NCBI RefSeq assembly: GCF_030813355.1 | Contig: NZ_JAUSUD010000019.1 | Span: forward strand, 1 to 64,000 | DNA length: 64,000 nucleotides | Direction of reading: 5' to 3' | Source: Metabacillus malikii | GTDB lineage: Bacteria > Bacillota > Bacilli > Bacillales > Bacillaceae | Shown here: positions 24,189 to 35,891 of the stretch, piece after piece | Position numbering within the stretch: position 1 is the stretch's first letter | How the letters are laid out: the number at the start of each line of letters is the position of its first letter | Notes under the pieces: generated by a model | What the model was told of the DNA's origin: nothing | Databases searched by the model: none | The model's input: only the letters and a program-made list of their open reading frames with translations | Program-made: the position numbers and the translations under genes

Positions 24189-24752
24189 ATGGTATCCCTA
24201 GAAAAGAAGGACTATATTATTAATCGTTTGACCATGGCTTTATTACCTTCTGAGGATGGTTTAAGCACAACAATTCTTGAAACGGATGAGAAATTCACTA
24301 TTGAATCACGCCCACTTAAAATCATGGATAATAGCTGCCGATATTTTGGAAGCAGTTATATCGGACGTAAATCTGGGACTAAAGCTGTAATGGGTGTTAC
24401 ACATAAGTCGCCAATCATGGTTGATCCGGCGAATATGATTTATTTTTTCCCCACGACCTCCTCAACACGAAAAAACTGTATATGGCTCTCACACTCGCAC
24501 ATAAAACACCATGAAAAAACTACTGATAATCAAACTATCGTAACATTTTCTAATGACGAAGAATATTTATTAAATATTTCAATAGGTTCCTTTGAGAAGC
24601 AGTTTCACCGAACAGCACAGCTTCGAACCCTGATGACGACTCGAATCGAGCAGGAGCAGAGGAAGATGGACAAGATTTTAATGTCAAGTGAAGATGAAAA
24701 GTATAATCAAATATATGCACAATTCATAAGAGAAATTAAAAAGTATTTATAA
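24189..24752 (+). CDS. comK: Competence transcription factor ComK
   Basis: 187 residues from ATG 24189, which has GAGGTG 7 bases upstream (an earlier in-frame ATG at 24168 does not). Conserved ComK blocks: DNSCRYFGSSYIGRKSGTKAVMG, HKSPIMVDPANMIYFFPTTSSTR, CIWLSHSHIK and FSNDEEYLLNISIGSFEKQFHRTAQLRTL. ComK activates late competence genes for DNA uptake and its own gene. A K-box pair sits upstream and the IDEAL-domain gene lies divergent, as in B. subtilis. Confidence 0.95.
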   Translation: MVSLEKKDYIINRLTMALLPSEDGLSTTILETDEKFTIESRPLKIMDNSCRYFGSSYIGRKSGTKAVMGVTHKSPIMVDPANMIYFFPTTSSTRKNCIWLSHSHIKHHEKTTDNQTIVTFSNDEEYLLNISIGSFEKQFHRTAQLRTLMTTRIEQEQRKMDKILMSSEDEKYNQIYAQFIREIKKYL

Positions 24753-24757
24753 AAATG

Positions 24758-24866
24758 AGGGTGGCTCAAAATGACACAGTCAGACACCTCAAACAAGTTA
24801 TATAAAAGGAATTTTTTAACTTGTTTGGAGTAGAGGGACAGTGTAGAGTCGCCCTTTTTTAGTTTT
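24758..24866 (+). terminator. Long hairpin terminator after comK
   Basis: GGGTGGCTC (about 24759) with GAGTCGCCC (about 24846), enclosing CCTCAAACAAGTTA/TAACTTGTTTGGA, then TTTTTTAG. The 100-base structure is a strong intrinsic terminator. Confidence 0.82.
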
Positions 24867-24983
24867 TCAACAAAATCAACACAATCAGTATGTATATTAA
24901 ATATAAACTTTTCATGATGCACTTATCAAAGGCAATACAGGGTTATTTTATTGGAATTAAGGCTAATATGGTATTAAGAACCT

Positions 24984-25343
24984 TTATTTATGAGGTTTAA
25001 ATAAATAATCCTCCATTATTTCAATCACTTTGTTTCGAATTCGTGGGTTGAAATAATTATGTTTCTCTTCATAACCATTGTATATGAAGGCGTATAAAGT
25101 AAAGGCTTCATCGCGTTCTATCTCGTGTACTTTTACATTTTCGTTATGAAGCTTACGTTTTATATGAGCCAAATCTTTTTGTGCCAACTTCAATGCTTCT
25201 TCTACTAGTGATAAGTATGGTTGGTGTAATTTGAACGGACTGTTTTTAATCACCATTAAATCTCTATTGAAAATGGAAATGGTCATAGGCAGGTAAATCG
25301 CTAATTCTATGATATCACGAATGTCAGAAGGTATTCTCGTCAT
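24984..25343 (-). CDS. yhjD: Conserved hypothetical protein YhjD
   Basis: 119 residues from the ATG at 25343 with GGAGGGGC on the minus strand upstream. Mostly helical and soluble: IRDIIELAIYLPMTISIFNRDLMVIKNSPFKLHQPYLSLVEEALKLA. Size and position between comK and yhjE/sipV match B. subtilis YhjD. No function is known and I see no catalytic motif. Confidence 0.78.
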   Translation of the reverse strand: MTRIPSDIRDIIELAIYLPMTISIFNRDLMVIKNSPFKLHQPYLSLVEEALKLAQKDLAHIKRKLHNENVKVHEIERDEAFTLYAFIYNGYEEKHNYFNPRIRNKVIEIMEDYLFKPHK

Positions 25344-25660
25344 ATAATGCCCCTCCAATTATAGAACGTGTGTTCTTATTTATTTTACACAATTAAAACA
25401 GTTATTTCAAGTAGTTTAAACACCTTTAGTATATTTCAAAGGTCTTTGTAGCCTTTTTTATCACTACTGCTCACCTGACGCCCTGCTACCCGTGAGTACT
25501 CATGCCTGCAACAATCCAAAATAAAAAAGTATCAATGTTTTCAAAAACGCATTTTAGAATAAAAATGATGAGACTTACGAAAAAGTTTTTTTATAGGAAC
25601 TTTATGTTCTGTTTAGGAATGTGTAAAATAAAAGATGTAAGGATTAGTAAGGAGCAAAAA
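25344..25660. other. Intergenic region yhjD-yhjE
   Basis: Divergent promoter region, AT-rich. A weak hairpin AAAGG/CCTTT followed by TTTTTT lies at about 25438-25462. A short GC-richer patch at about 25468-25525 holds no convincing gene; an in-frame extension of yhjE into it lacks a ribosome binding site. Confidence 0.5.
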
Positions 25661-26275
25661 ATGAACAAAGAGACAATGCAGGATTTTTTTACGATCGAAC
25701 AATTAATGCAATTATTTGAGACATATCGTTCATTTGGCCCGTTTTTTGCCATTTTGTTACCTCTTCTTGAAGCTTTTTTTCCGTTTTTGCCACTAGTTAT
25801 ATTTATTGTGGCTAATGTAAACTCTTTTGGCTTATGGTTTGGCTTCCTCCTTTCCTGGATAGGTGCCTGCACAGGTTCAATAATCGTTTTCTTTATAATG
25901 AGAAGACTTGGAAATTGGAAGTTGATTAAACGACTAAAAGATAAAAAAACGTTTCGGAGATTATTAGTTTGGATTGAACGAAGAGGGTTTAGTCCATTAT
26001 TTTTAATACTATGTTTTCCATTTACGCCTTCAGCTGCAATTAATGTAGTTGCTGGACTTTCTAAAATAGGTTATTGGCAGTTTATCTTGGCTGTTCTTAC
26101 AGGGAAATTTGTGATGATATTTATGGTGAGTTTTATCGGTCAAGATTTACATGCCCTCATCACGCAGCCTGTTAGAGCAGTAGTCGTAGCATTTGTTATA
26201 TTTCTATTATGGTTTTTTGGGAAACGAGTAGAGAAACGCCTTAATACAACAATGGTCTCAAGGGGTAGGGACTAA
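25661..26275 (+). CDS. yhjE: TVP38/TMEM64 (DedA-like) membrane protein YhjE
   Basis: 204 residues from ATG 25661 with TAAGGAGC upstream. Hydrophobic segments around 25-45, 50-70, 105-125, 135-155 and 165-185, with the VTT-domain pattern LLEAFFPFLPLVIFIVANV, FGFLLSWIGACTGSIIVFFI and LCFPFTPSAAINVVAGLSKI. Members act in lipid scrambling or ion handling in the membrane. sipV follows in the same direction 21 bases later; both length and pairing match B. subtilis yhjE-sipV. Confidence 0.87.
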   Translation: MNKETMQDFFTIEQLMQLFETYRSFGPFFAILLPLLEAFFPFLPLVIFIVANVNSFGLWFGFLLSWIGACTGSIIVFFIMRRLGNWKLIKRLKDKKTFRRLLVWIERRGFSPLFLILCFPFTPSAAINVVAGLSKIGYWQFILAVLTGKFVMIFMVSFIGQDLHALITQPVRAVVVAFVIFLLWFFGKRVEKRLNTTMVSRGRD

Positions 26276-26296
26276 TGATTATTTTAGGAGGATATG

Positions 26297-26803
26297 ATGA
26301 AAAAGAGAGGGATTGCTTTTATTGCGATTATTATCTTTCTATCGGTGATAACAATGAAGAACCTTATGTTTGTGGAATATGAGGTTGAAGGCGTTTCGAT
26401 GCAGCCAACATTTGAAGAAGGCAAATTACTATCAATCAATAAGTTTGGCTTATATTTCCACTCGGTAAAAAGGTTTGATGTAATATTATTTCAACTTCCT
26501 ACTAGTGATAAGACATATGTGAAAAGAGTAATAGGTTTACCAGGTGATGAGATTCATTATGAAGACGACCAACTATATGTTAATGGTACAGCGGTTAACG
26601 AACCGTTTTTATCCAATAAAGAGAAAGAAAATGGAACGAAACTGACAGGTAATTTCACACTGGAAGAAATAACAAATAAAACGAAAATACCAAAGGGATA
26701 CCTATTTGTTATCGGTGATAATCGACTTCAAAGTAGAGATAGTCGTCATTTTGGGTTAGTTCATATTGATAATGTTATTGGCAGAGTTGGCGAAAAACAA
26801 TGA
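26297..26803 (+). CDS. sipV: Type I signal peptidase
   Basis: 168 residues from ATG 26297 (5 bases after AGGAGG; an ATG one codon earlier is only 2 bases away). One N-terminal membrane anchor, then catalytic Ser34 in GVSMQPT, Lys76 in TYVKRVIGLPGDE, and box E GDNRLQSRDSRHFG. It cuts signal peptides from secreted proteins on the outer membrane face. The length equals B. subtilis SipV. The secreted amylase at 49 kb would be one of its possible substrates. Confidence 0.93.
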   Translation: MKKRGIAFIAIIIFLSVITMKNLMFVEYEVEGVSMQPTFEEGKLLSINKFGLYFHSVKRFDVILFQLPTSDKTYVKRVIGLPGDEIHYEDDQLYVNGTAVNEPFLSNKEKENGTKLTGNFTLEEITNKTKIPKGYLFVIGDNRLQSRDSRHFGLVHIDNVIGRVGEKQ

Positions 26804-26859
26804 GGGTGATTTAGTGTGTGTCTGTTAAATTAATTAGACGCATATATGATTCACCCTCA
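26801..26859. terminator. Hairpin between sipV and the opposing MFS gene
   Basis: TGAGGGTGA with TCACCCTCA, enclosing a long AT-rich loop. No strong T-tract directly follows on the plus strand, so termination is plausible but not certain. Confidence 0.5.
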
Positions 26860-26931
26860 AATTATATGTTAGGCTTTTTGAGAAATTTTTACATAGATAA
26901 GAGTGGATATGTGCAGAGCTATTCCTAGTTT

Positions 26932-28044
26932 TTATTTATGCATTGAAAAAAGCCAAATAAAGAAAAGAAATAACAGTATAAATACAATTAGAATTGTTTG
27001 AAACTGAAGGTAATTCGCGAGTAATGGACCGATGCTAGCGCCTACAAGTAAAGTGAACGAATAAAATGAAATAGCTGTCGCTCGCTTATGAGCAGCGGCT
27101 TCACCTATGAAAGTAATAAGTGAGGGAATTAAAACAGAAAGGCTTGCCACGAAGATAATTGATAGAAACGTAATCATGTTAAAAGTAGAGAAGATAAACA
27201 TCGAAATATATGAAACACTCATAATTACCAAACAAATTATAATCATCTGTCTCGATGGATACCTTTTAAGCCATTGTCCGGAAAACAGTGAAAGTGGTGT
27301 GCCGATTAGCCCGATACATCTTGCCAAAAAGAGCGCTTGTTCATGTCCTGTAAAATGTCTGGATAAACTATCATAAAATGACACAAACGACATGAGTGTG
27401 AAAAATGTGAGACATAGACCTAGTATTACTGGTCGTTGTAGAAGTGGTTTGCGAATTGTTGTTTCGATTTCCTCTCTGAAATATTGATTTGCTGCATTAC
27501 CGGGTAGGAGAAAAAAACTAATAAGTGCAATAAGTGTGTATAAAATAGTGAAGAAATAAAAGATAGCTTTCCAATCATAGTATGAGACAAAATAACTACT
27601 AATAAGCTGACCAATAATACCGGCCATTAAAAAGCCCATATTAATGATTGCAATAAGAAAAGTACGTCTTTTCGGGTCAAACAATTGAAAGCAAAGACTA
27701 TATGCGACAGGTGCAAACGAGCCTAACAATAATCCTTGTAGTGCTCTAAACATGTAAAAGCTAGATAAAGAGAAGGATAAGCTAATCATGAACGTGAACA
27801 AACTAGACGTAATCATCCCAATGATTAATATCCATTTTGGAGAGAACTTTTCTGATAATGGTCCAAAACTTAGTAATCCACAAGCATAACAACTTGTAAA
27901 TAATGTACTAGAAAAGACAACCTCGTTATAGGAAAGAGATATCCCCTTAGATATGGCATCATAAATCGGTATGAATAGATAGATATTGCTTGCGACACAT
28001 ACAGATGCAATCCAGAAAAAAATGACGATGAAGCGATAATTCAT
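26932..28044 (-). CDS. Major facilitator superfamily transporter
   Basis: 370 residues with about 11-12 hydrophobic segments. MFS motif A region GPLSEKFSPKWILIIGMITSS between TM2 and TM3, and RALQGLLLGSFAPVAYSLCFQLFDPKRR around TM4. It is shorter than most 12-TM members. Start ATG at 28044 with GGAGGGAG on the minus strand. It is probably a drug or metabolite efflux pump; the substrate cannot be told. Transcribed away from addB. Confidence 0.87.
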   Translation of the reverse strand: MNYRFIVIFFWIASVCVASNIYLFIPIYDAISKGISLSYNEVVFSSTLFTSCYACGLLSFGPLSEKFSPKWILIIGMITSSLFTFMISLSFSLSSFYMFRALQGLLLGSFAPVAYSLCFQLFDPKRRTFLIAIINMGFLMAGIIGQLISSYFVSYYDWKAIFYFFTILYTLIALISFFLLPGNAANQYFREEIETTIRKPLLQRPVILGLCLTFFTLMSFVSFYDSLSRHFTGHEQALFLARCIGLIGTPLSLFSGQWLKRYPSRQMIIICLVIMSVSYISMFIFSTFNMITFLSIIFVASLSVLIPSLITFIGEAAAHKRATAISFYSFTLLVGASIGPLLANYLQFQTILIVFILLFLFFIWLFSMHK

Positions 28045-28276
28045 TAGTCTCCCTCCCTAATCATCAACTTTAAAAAATCCCTTTAAATGTTAGTCAAATA
28101 CAAAAGTTGCCACATGTTGATAAATGGTATTTGCAAGAAAAGTGAAGTAAAATAGGAGTAATGAACAATATTGTGGCAACGAAATTATTAATTTGATGAT
28201 GCTTTTTAGCTACTTTTTCAGTAGTAATCTTAAATAATATATGCTTTTTAACTATAAATGTTAGTGAGGAATAAAC

Positions 28277-31200
28277 GTGAGTATCCAATTTATTCTAGGA
28301 CGATCTGGAAGCGGAAAAACAACAAATATCATTAATGAAATAAGACAACGACTACAGGACAAACCGATCGGCCGTCCGATTATATACCTTGTCCCTGATC
28401 AAATGACCTTTGGTGCTGAATTTGAACTCATCCGCTCAGCAGAAGTTGGCGGTATGATTCGTGCTCAGACGTTTAGTTTTAGCCGATTGGCATGGCGGGT
28501 GTTACAGGAAACCGGCGGGATAACAAGGCAGCATCTCTCAAGTACTGGTATACAAATGCTGCTTAGAAAATTAGTAGAACAGTATAAACAAGAATTTAAA
28601 GTCTTTGCTAAGGCAAGTGACAAAAATGGATTTATTGAACAGCTTGAAACAATGTTAACAGAATTTAAAAGGTACTGTTTAACTCCACAGGACTTGGAAG
28701 ATTATTTAGCATCTGCAACAACAGAAATAGATAAGAAGTCATTAACAGATAAACTCCATGACATGTCGTTATTGTATAAGCAGCTGGAACTTCAATTGAG
28801 TCAGAAATATGTTGATTCTGAGGATTATTTGCGCCTACTTACAGAAAAAGTACAAGAGTCTGAGTATATTAAATCTGCAGATATATATATTGATGGATTT
28901 CATAGCTTTACTCCACAAGAGCTAGAGGTTGTATTTTCTTTAATGAAGGAGGCAAGAAATTGTAAGATTGCTTTGACGATTGATAGACCATATGATGATT
29001 TCTTACCGCATGAGCTTAGTCTATTTCAACTTTCGGGGAAGACATACCATCAAATATCGAAGCTTGCTGACAAAGAAGGATTACATGTAGAACCACCACT
29101 TGTTCTTAACGAGCAACACCGTTTAACTAATAATCCTTCATTAGAGCATTTAGAGAAATATTATGACATCCGACCTACTACAATCTTTGAAGATAAGACA
29201 AACATTACGATTTTTCAGGCTTCGAACCGTCGCTCAGAAATCGAGGGGATAGCAAGACAAATTCATACACTTATTAGACAAGAGCAGTATCGCTACAAAG
29301 ATATTGCATTGTTAATAAGAAATGCTAATGATTATCGTGACCTTATTGAACAAGTTTTTCGCGATTACGAAATTCCCTTTTTTATTGACCAGAAGCGTTC
29401 CATGCTAAATCATCCAATCATTGAACTCATTCGTTCTACATTAGAGGTTATTAATGGTAATTGGCGTTACGAATCAGTTTTTCGTGCAGTGAAAACTGAA
29501 CTTCTTTATCCGCTTGAAATCGATAAACAGCAAATGCGGGAGGATATGGATTTGTTAGAGAACTATGTTCTATCGCATGGAATGAAAGGATCAAGGTGGA
29601 CAAAAGATGAGCGCTGGACATACCGTAAATTTTATTCGTTGGATGAAGACTATGTTGCAACAGATGAAGAGAAGCAAATCGAGGAAAAGATAAATTATGT
29701 AAAAACACTTGTTGTTCATCCGATTTTGACATTGCAAAAACGATTAAAGCGTAGTAAATCAGGTCAAGATTTAGCTGAAGCATTGTTTCTTTTCTTAGAG
29801 GAATTAAACGTACCAGAAAAAATTGAACAATCGCGCTTAGAGGCAGAAGCAAGAGGAGATTTGCTAGAAGCCAGGGAGCACAGTCAAGTTTGGCAAGCAG
29901 TCGTACAACTTTTAGATGAATTTGTAGAGCTTCTAGCAACAGAGGATGTCTCATTAACACTCTTTGCTACAATAGTTGATACAGGCATGGAGGCTTTGAA
30001 ATTCTCGTTAGTGCCGCCTGCAATTGACCAAGTGCTTATAGCTGATATGGAAAAGTCTAGATTCTTTCATGTAAAGTGTTCATTTATTATTGGGGCAAAT
30101 GATGGTGTTATTCCAGCTAGACCAAAAGAAGAAGGGATTTTGACAGAAGATGAACGTGAAGCATTAAATTATCAAGGAGTAACGCTTGCTCCAACAGCTA
30201 GACAAGCGCTACTCGATGAGAATTTCATTATTTATATGAGTCTAGCAAGTGCAGCGGATAAATTATATCTTTCCTATCCGATGGCCGATGAAGAAGGAAA
30301 AGCTTTACTTCCATCGATTATCGTTAAGAGAATCGAAGAAATGTTTCCACAAGTTCATACTCATAGATTAATCAATGAGCCTGACCAGCTCGCGTTAAGT
30401 GATCAGCTTTCATTTATCGTGAATGAACAAGTAACGTTATCATACGTAACATCACAGTTGCAATTATGGAAACGAGGTTATCCGGTTCATTCAATCTGGT
30501 GGGATGTTTACAATTTCTTTATTCAGTCTGAATATGAACAGTTAACAAGAAAAGTTCTTGGAAGTCTAACTTATCAAAATAAACTAACAAAGCTTGAACG
30601 AACAGTTAGTCGTGAATTATATGGTGAGCACATTCAGGGAAGTGTATCGCGCATGGAACAGTTTAATAGCTGCGCCTTTTCCCATTTTGCTTCATTCGGT
30701 TTGAAACTGAAGGAGCGTCAATTATTTAAATTAGAAGCACCAGATGTCGGGCAAATGTTTCACTCGGCGCTTAAATTAATATCTGATAAATTACAGCAAA
30801 TGGAGCTAGACTGGAAAGAATTAACGAAGGAGCAATGTGACAGATTATCATATGATGCAGTTGAGAAACTAGCACCTAGACTCCAACGTGAAATTCTCCT
30901 TAGTTCAAATCGATTCCATTATATTAAGAGAAAGCTTCAAAAAATTGTTTCTCGTGCTTCAACAATATTGAGCGAACATGCTAAGATTAGCGGTTTCTCA
31001 CCGATAGGTCTTGAACTTGGCTTTGGTAAAGGTGGAGAACTACCGCCTATTAGATTTAGACTCCCAAATGGGTGCACGATGGAAGTGGTCGGGCGCATAG
31101 ACCGTGTTGATAAGGCAGAAGGTACAAACGGAGTATTGCTCCGAATTGTCGATTATAAATCAAGCGATAAAAATGTACAGCTTACTGAAGTTTACTATGG

Positions 31201-31777
31201 TTTAGCACTGCAAATGTTAACGTATTTAGATGTGATCATATCTAACTCTAATGACTGGTTAGGGGTAGAGGCAACACCTGCTGGAGTCCTCTATTTTCAT
31301 GTCCATGACCCGATTATTCAAGCAAACTCTTTGCTAGCTGAAGATATGTTGGAAGAAGAGATTTTTAAAAAGTTTAAAATGAAAGGCCTGCTCCTCGGTG
31401 ACGTTGAAGCTGTTCAACTAATGGATAGTACGTTAACTGAAGGAAAATCGTCTGATGTCATTGCGGCTGGTTTAAAAAAGGACGGCAGTTTTCGTGCGAA
31501 TTCAGCGATTGCTAGTGAAGCAGAGTTTGAATTATTACGAAACCATGTCCGGAATACATTTGAAAAAATAGGGACAAGTATTACAGATGGCAACATTGAT
31601 ATTAGTCCGTATAAGTTAAAAGATAAACTCCCTTGTACATTCTGTCAGTTTAAAACAGTATGTCAATTTGATGAATCACTTGAAGAAAATAATTACCGTG
31701 TCTTAAAAAGTGAAAAGAACGATGAAGTAATAAAAAGAATGAGAGAGGAGGTCGGTCTTAGTGGGGAATCATATTAA
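28277..31777 (+). CDS. addB: ATP-dependent helicase/nuclease subunit B
   Basis: 1,166 residues, the same length as in B. subtilis. Walker [12 protein letters not shown] at the N-terminus, C-terminal nuclease motif [10 protein letters not shown] and the four-cysteine iron-sulphur cluster residues: Cys in [14 protein letters not shown] and three in [14 protein letters not shown]. It forms a heterodimer with AddA that resects double-strand ends up to Chi. Start is GTG 28277. The last 17 bases overlap addA. Confidence 0.96.
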   Translation: MSIQFILGRSGSGKTTNIINEIRQRLQDKPIGRPIIYLVPDQMTFGAEFELIRSAEVGGMIRAQTFSFSRLAWRVLQETGGITRQHLSSTGIQMLLRKLVEQYKQEFKVFAKASDKNGFIEQLETMLTEFKRYCLTPQDLEDYLASATTEIDKKSLTDKLHDMSLLYKQLELQLSQKYVDSEDYLRLLTEKVQESEYIKSADIYIDGFHSFTPQELEVVFSLMKEARNCKIALTIDRPYDDFLPHELSLFQLSGKTYHQISKLADKEGLHVEPPLVLNEQHRLTNNPSLEHLEKYYDIRPTTIFEDKTNITIFQASNRRSEIEGIARQIHTLIRQEQYRYKDIALLIRNANDYRDLIEQVFRDYEIPFFIDQKRSMLNHPIIELIRSTLEVINGNWRYESVFRAVKTELLYPLEIDKQQMREDMDLLENYVLSHGMKGSRWTKDERWTYRKFYSLDEDYVATDEEKQIEEKINYVKTLVVHPILTLQKRLKRSKSGQDLAEALFLFLEELNVPEKIEQSRLEAEARGDLLEAREHSQVWQAVVQLLDEFVELLATEDVSLTLFATIVDTGMEALKFSLVPPAIDQVLIADMEKSRFFHVKCSFIIGANDGVIPARPKEEGILTEDEREALNYQGVTLAPTARQALLDENFIIYMSLASAADKLYLSYPMADEEGKALLPSIIVKRIEEMFPQVHTHRLINEPDQLALSDQLSFIVNEQVTLSYVTSQLQLWKRGYPVHSIWWDVYNFFIQSEYEQLTRKVLGSLTYQNKLTKLERTVSRELYGEHIQGSVSRMEQFNSCAFSHFASFGLKLKERQLFKLEAPDVGQMFHSALKLISDKLQQMELDWKELTKEQCDRLSYDAVEKLAPRLQREILLSSNRFHYIKRKLQKIVSRASTILSEHAKISGFSPIGLELGFGKGGELPPIRFRLPNGCTMEVVGRIDRVDKAEGTNGVLLRIVDYKSSDKNVQLTEVYYGLALQMLTYLDVIISNSNDWLGVEATPAGVLYFHVHDPIIQANSLLAEDMLEEEIFKKFKMKGLLLGDVEAVQLMDSTLTEGKSSDVIAAGLKKDGSFRANSAIASEAEFELLRNHVRNTFEKIGTSITDGNIDISPYKLKDKLPCTFCQFKTVCQFDESLEENNYRVLKSEKNDEVIKRMREEVGLSGESY

Positions 31778-34700
31778 GAAACCTGAAAATAGTCAATGGA
31801 CTGATGATCAATGGAAAGCGATCGTCGCTAGTGGACAAGATATATTAGTTGCAGCAGCAGCTGGTTCTGGAAAAACAGCTGTACTAGTTGAACGGATTAT
31901 TAAGAAAATACTTTCAAAAGAAAACCCCGTTGATGTTGATTCTTTACTCGTTGTGACCTTTACAAATGCATCGGCTGCAGAAATGCGTAATCGGATCGGT
32001 GAAGCTTTAGAAAAGGCGTTGAAGGAAAATCCGTCCTCTTTGCATTTGCGTCGGCAATTAACATTGTTAAATAAGGCGTCTATATCGACACTACATTCTT
32101 TTTGTTTACAAGTCGTTAGAAAATATTACTACATGATAAATATTGACCCAAGCTTTCGAATCGCAGATGAAACGGAAGGACAATTGCTCATCGATGAAGT
32201 GTTAGATGATTTATTTGAGGAGGAGTATAGTCGCGAGGACAATGAGCCATTTTTTGATTTAATCGACAGATATACATCGGACAGAAATGATGTTGAATTA
32301 CAGACGATTATTCGTGAGCTATACTTTTTCTCTCGTTCACATCCTTCTCCAAATGATTGGCTTGAGGAACTGGCAGGGATGTATAAAGTGAAGGAAGAAG
32401 ATATCCAATCACTTCCGTTCATGCGCTATTTACTGCAAGATATTGAACTACAGCTCCTAGGTGCAAATGATAGACTGATTCAAGCGTTAGAAATTACGAA
32501 GCAACCTGCAGGGCCTGCACCACGGGCAGAAAACTTAGACGATGATTTAAAGCAGGTGTCTGAGCTACTTGCCGTAAAAGATTCCTGGGATAAATTAAGT
32601 AAGCAAATTCATTCCTTTAAATTATCTAGAGCTAAGACGGTAAAAGGTGACCAATATGATAAGGCGTTAACCGACCAAGTAACAGCATTGCGTAACACAG
32701 CAAAAAAGCAAATTGAACAATTACGTGATGAGATGTTTACAAGGAGTCTCTCTTCTTATTTAGAAGACTTTGAACAATTGGGACCAGTTATGGATAAGCT
32801 CGTTATCCTCGTTAAACAATTTGCTAAAAGATATGAAGAGAAGAAAAGGGAAAAGGGAATTGTTGATTTTGCTGACCTTGAGCATTATTGCCTTCAAATA
32901 TTAAGAGGCGAAAACAATGAACCGAGTGAGGCTGCTTTGTTTTATAAGCAACAGTTTACTGAAGTTCTTGTCGATGAATATCAAGATACAAATCTTGTGC
33001 AGGAATCGATATTAAAGCTTGTAACGAAAGATGGAGAAGCGACAGGGAATTTATTTATGGTCGGAGATGTTAAACAATCGATTTATCGTTTTCGTTTAGC
33101 AGAACCATTCTTATTTTTAAGCAAGTATAAACGATTTACACCAGATGGTGACAGCACAGGTCTTAAGATAGACCTATCAAAAAATTTCCGCAGTCGTGCG
33201 GAAGTTCTTGATGGGACAAACTATATATTTAAGCAAATTATGGGTGAACGTGTTGGAGAAATTATCTACAATGATGAAGCTGAATTAAAATTAGGTGCTT
33301 CGTATCCGACAGATTCTAAAATGAGTGCAGAGTTATTGCTCATAAATCGTACACAAACGGAAGAGGATGCCACTGAAGTTGATGATACAGCAGTCTTTGA
33401 TGAACAAGAACTAGAGACAGCTCAGCTTGAAGCAAGAGTAATGGCTAGAAAAATTAAATCATTAATAGATATTCAATTTCCAATTTATGATCGAGGGATG
33501 AATGATACTCGACCTGTCACATATCGGGATATCGTCATTTTACTTCGTTCGATGCCGTGGGCACCTCAAATTATTGATGAATTCAAGCAAGCGGGAATAC
33601 CTGTTTATGCGAATCTATCAAACGGGTATTTCGAAGCAACTGAAGTAGCAATCATGGTTTCATTATTGAAGGTGATTGATAATCCTCTTCAAGATATTCC
33701 GTTAGCATCTGTGCTTCGTTCACCAATTGTCGGTTTAGATGCGAATCAATTAGCCATTATTCGGACCTATGATAAGAAAGGCACTTACTACGAGGCACTT
33801 AAAGCATGCTTGAATAACGATTCCTTAGTTGATGCAACATTATTATTAAAACTAAGACAGTTTTCGGAACTATTACAAAAGTGGAGAGATCTAGCTCGCC
33901 AAGGTTCAGTATCAGATTTAATTTGGCAGCTATACCGTGATACCAAATTTTTTGATTTTGTCGGCGGAATGCCTGGTGGAAAACAAAGGCAAGCAAATCT
34001 ACGAGCATTTTATGATCGGGCACGTCAATATGAAGCAACTTCTTTTAGAGGACTGTTTCGCTTTTTGCGTTTTATCGAAAGAATGCAAGAACGGGGCGAT
34101 GATTTAGGTGCAGCCCGTGCGTTAGGTGAACAAGAAGACGTAGTGCGCTTAATGACAATCCATAGCAGTAAAGGCCTTGAATTCCCAATTGTTTTTGTTG
34201 CTGGACTCTCAAAGCAATTTAATATGATGGATTTAAATAAAAAGTATTTATTAGATAAAGAGCTTGGCTTTGGTACAAAATTAATTAATCCTAAATTGCG
34301 GGTAAGTTATCCTACTTTACCGTACGTTGCGTTAAAAAAGAAAATGAGAATGGAATTACTTGCCGAGGAAATGCGTGTTCTTTATGTTGCATTAACGCGA
34401 GCAAAAGAAAAGCTTTATTTACTTGGGACATTAAAAGATGCTGAAAAAACGATTTCTAGTTGGCAGAATCTCATCTCACATAATGAATGGTTATTACCTG
34501 ATTTTGAGAGAGCGAAGGCAAAAACGTATCTTGATTGGATTGGTCCTGCTTTAATACGCCATCAGGATAGCCATATATTAAATAATGGATTAGCGAGTTC
34601 AAATCTTGAGATTGCTAGACATCCATCAAAATGGTCGATTGAGGTCATTAAAAATGAAGAGAATAATGAAACTCTTACAATGCAACAGGAAATAAACGTG

Positions 34701-35477
34701 GAGTTATTAACTTCTATTTCAAACGGTGAGACAGTGCCAATTGAAAGTGATAAGAATGAAGATGTACATGCTGCATTAACATGGTTCTATCCACATATCG
34801 CAGCAACGAATAGCCGCTCTAAGCAGTCAGTTTCCGAGATAAAACGGCAAAAGGAATCACGTGATGAATATAGTGATTCACAAATAATAAATACATCACA
34901 GTCGTTCTTATATGAACGACCAAGCTTTATGAGAAATAAATCAATCTCTGCAGCTGAAAGAGGAACGGCGATGCATACGGTGATGCAGCACATGAATCTT
35001 GAGGCTAAGGTAATCACGAGCCATGATCTATCCAAAAAATTAGAAGAGCTTGTTTCAAAAGAAATTCTCACGTCGGAATTAGCTGATGTGATAAACTCAG
35101 AACAAATCATACAATTTTTTTCAACATCTATTGGGGAACGGTTGCTGTCTGCTAAACAAGTTTTTAGGGAAGTTCCATTTAGCTATGCCCTAGATGCGAA
35201 GCAAATCTACAAGGACGTAGAGGATGAAGCGGTTTTAGTCCAAGGGGTTATTGATTGTTTAATCGAAGAAGAGGATGGTTTAGTTCTAATCGATTACAAA
35301 ACAGATTCAATTACAGGACGTTTTCAAGGTGGAATTACTGAGGCAGAACCAATATTAAAAGAAAGATACAGAGTTCAAATTGAATTATATACGAAAGCAA
35401 TCGAAGCAATTACACGACGACCATTGAAAGAAAAATATTTATACTTTTTTGATGGTGGGTATTTGCTCGATATGTAA
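31761..35477 (+). CDS. addA: ATP-dependent helicase/nuclease subunit A
   Basis: 1,238 residues. UvrD-type helicase: Walker [16 protein letters not shown] (about 31-45), [20 protein letters not shown] and [28 protein letters not shown]-terminal RecB-like nuclease [25 protein letters not shown] start at 31761 inside the end of addB with GAGGAGG upstream, so translation is coupled. It moves 3' to 5' and degrades DNA in the AddAB complex. Confidence 0.97.
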   Translation: MGNHIKKPENSQWTDDQWKAIVASGQDILVAAAAGSGKTAVLVERIIKKILSKENPVDVDSLLVVTFTNASAAEMRNRIGEALEKALKENPSSLHLRRQLTLLNKASISTLHSFCLQVVRKYYYMINIDPSFRIADETEGQLLIDEVLDDLFEEEYSREDNEPFFDLIDRYTSDRNDVELQTIIRELYFFSRSHPSPNDWLEELAGMYKVKEEDIQSLPFMRYLLQDIELQLLGANDRLIQALEITKQPAGPAPRAENLDDDLKQVSELLAVKDSWDKLSKQIHSFKLSRAKTVKGDQYDKALTDQVTALRNTAKKQIEQLRDEMFTRSLSSYLEDFEQLGPVMDKLVILVKQFAKRYEEKKREKGIVDFADLEHYCLQILRGENNEPSEAALFYKQQFTEVLVDEYQDTNLVQESILKLVTKDGEATGNLFMVGDVKQSIYRFRLAEPFLFLSKYKRFTPDGDSTGLKIDLSKNFRSRAEVLDGTNYIFKQIMGERVGEIIYNDEAELKLGASYPTDSKMSAELLLINRTQTEEDATEVDDTAVFDEQELETAQLEARVMARKIKSLIDIQFPIYDRGMNDTRPVTYRDIVILLRSMPWAPQIIDEFKQAGIPVYANLSNGYFEATEVAIMVSLLKVIDNPLQDIPLASVLRSPIVGLDANQLAIIRTYDKKGTYYEALKACLNNDSLVDATLLLKLRQFSELLQKWRDLARQGSVSDLIWQLYRDTKFFDFVGGMPGGKQRQANLRAFYDRARQYEATSFRGLFRFLRFIERMQERGDDLGAARALGEQEDVVRLMTIHSSKGLEFPIVFVAGLSKQFNMMDLNKKYLLDKELGFGTKLINPKLRVSYPTLPYVALKKKMRMELLAEEMRVLYVALTRAKEKLYLLGTLKDAEKTISSWQNLISHNEWLLPDFERAKAKTYLDWIGPALIRHQDSHILNNGLASSNLEIARHPSKWSIEVIKNEENNETLTMQQEINVELLTSISNGETVPIESDKNEDVHAALTWFYPHIAATNSRSKQSVSEIKRQKESRDEYSDSQIINTSQSFLYERPSFMRNKSISAAERGTAMHTVMQHMNLEAKVITSHDLSKKLEELVSKEILTSELADVINSEQIIQFFSTSIGERLLSAKQVFREVPFSYALDAKQIYKDVEDEAVLVQGVIDCLIEEEDGLVLIDYKTDSITGRFQGGITEAEPILKERYRVQIELYTKAIEAITRRPLKEKYLYFFDGGYLLDM

Positions 35478-35484
35478 GTTAGAC

Positions 35485-35526
35485 GGTAGTAAATTGGCGT
35501 TTTTACGCCTTCCTTACTACCTCTTT
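35485..35526 (+). terminator. Terminator after addA
   Basis: GGTAGTAA...TTACTACC with an inner GGCGTTTTTACGCC pairing, followed by TCTTTC. Confidence 0.68.
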
Positions 35527-35616
35527 CATTTAGGCTGTTTTCTAAAAGATTGTGGCTTTTTGCACTAACCTATTTAAGGATTTGTTGGAGCTATGAGGCT
35601 CCTGCTGGATGCGTGG

Positions 35617-35891
35617 GAAGCCACTGAAAAAGTATACTGACTTCTGATAAGTATCTACTTTTAGCTATTTCTTATATAGATAATGTGCTTATCCTACGTA
35701 TAGTTTGATTGGAGCGGAAGTGCGAGACTCCTGCGGGATGAGTGGGAGAGCTGAGACCCCGCAGGCGTTTGCGCCGAGGAGGCTCAGCACCCACCCCGCG
35801 GAAAGCGAGTACTGCAGCGGAAATCAAACTGAACGTCAACTCTGTAAGATAAATTCTATTTTTCTATAAACAAGACTTTTTCAGTGGTCTC
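35617..35891. mobile_element. MITE-like 275 bp insertion with 8 bp target duplication
   Basis: Flanked by ATGCGTGG on both sides (35609-35616 and 35892-35899). Its ends are imperfect 17-base inverted repeats: GAAGCCACTGAAAAAGT (35617-35633) and ACTTTTTCAGTGGTCTC (35875-35891), 15 of 17 matching. It carries no open frame, so it is non-autonomous. Removing it plus one ATGCGTGG restores an uninterrupted copy of the surrounding repeat. It carries a short palindrome-ended repeat (35703-35829) inside. Confidence 0.82.
35703..35829 (+). repeat. Short form of the intergenic repeat inside the MITE-like element
   Basis: 127 bases from GTTTGATTGGAGCGG through CGAGACTCCTGCGGGATGAG, GAGACCCCGCAGGCG, GAGGAGGCTCAGCACC, CCGCGGAAAGCGAGTACTGCAGCGG to AATCAAAC. 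Ends are complementary. It equals the long-repeat core without its ~155-base middle segment. This type of palindromic unit is widespread between genes in Bacillaceae. Confidence 0.75.
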
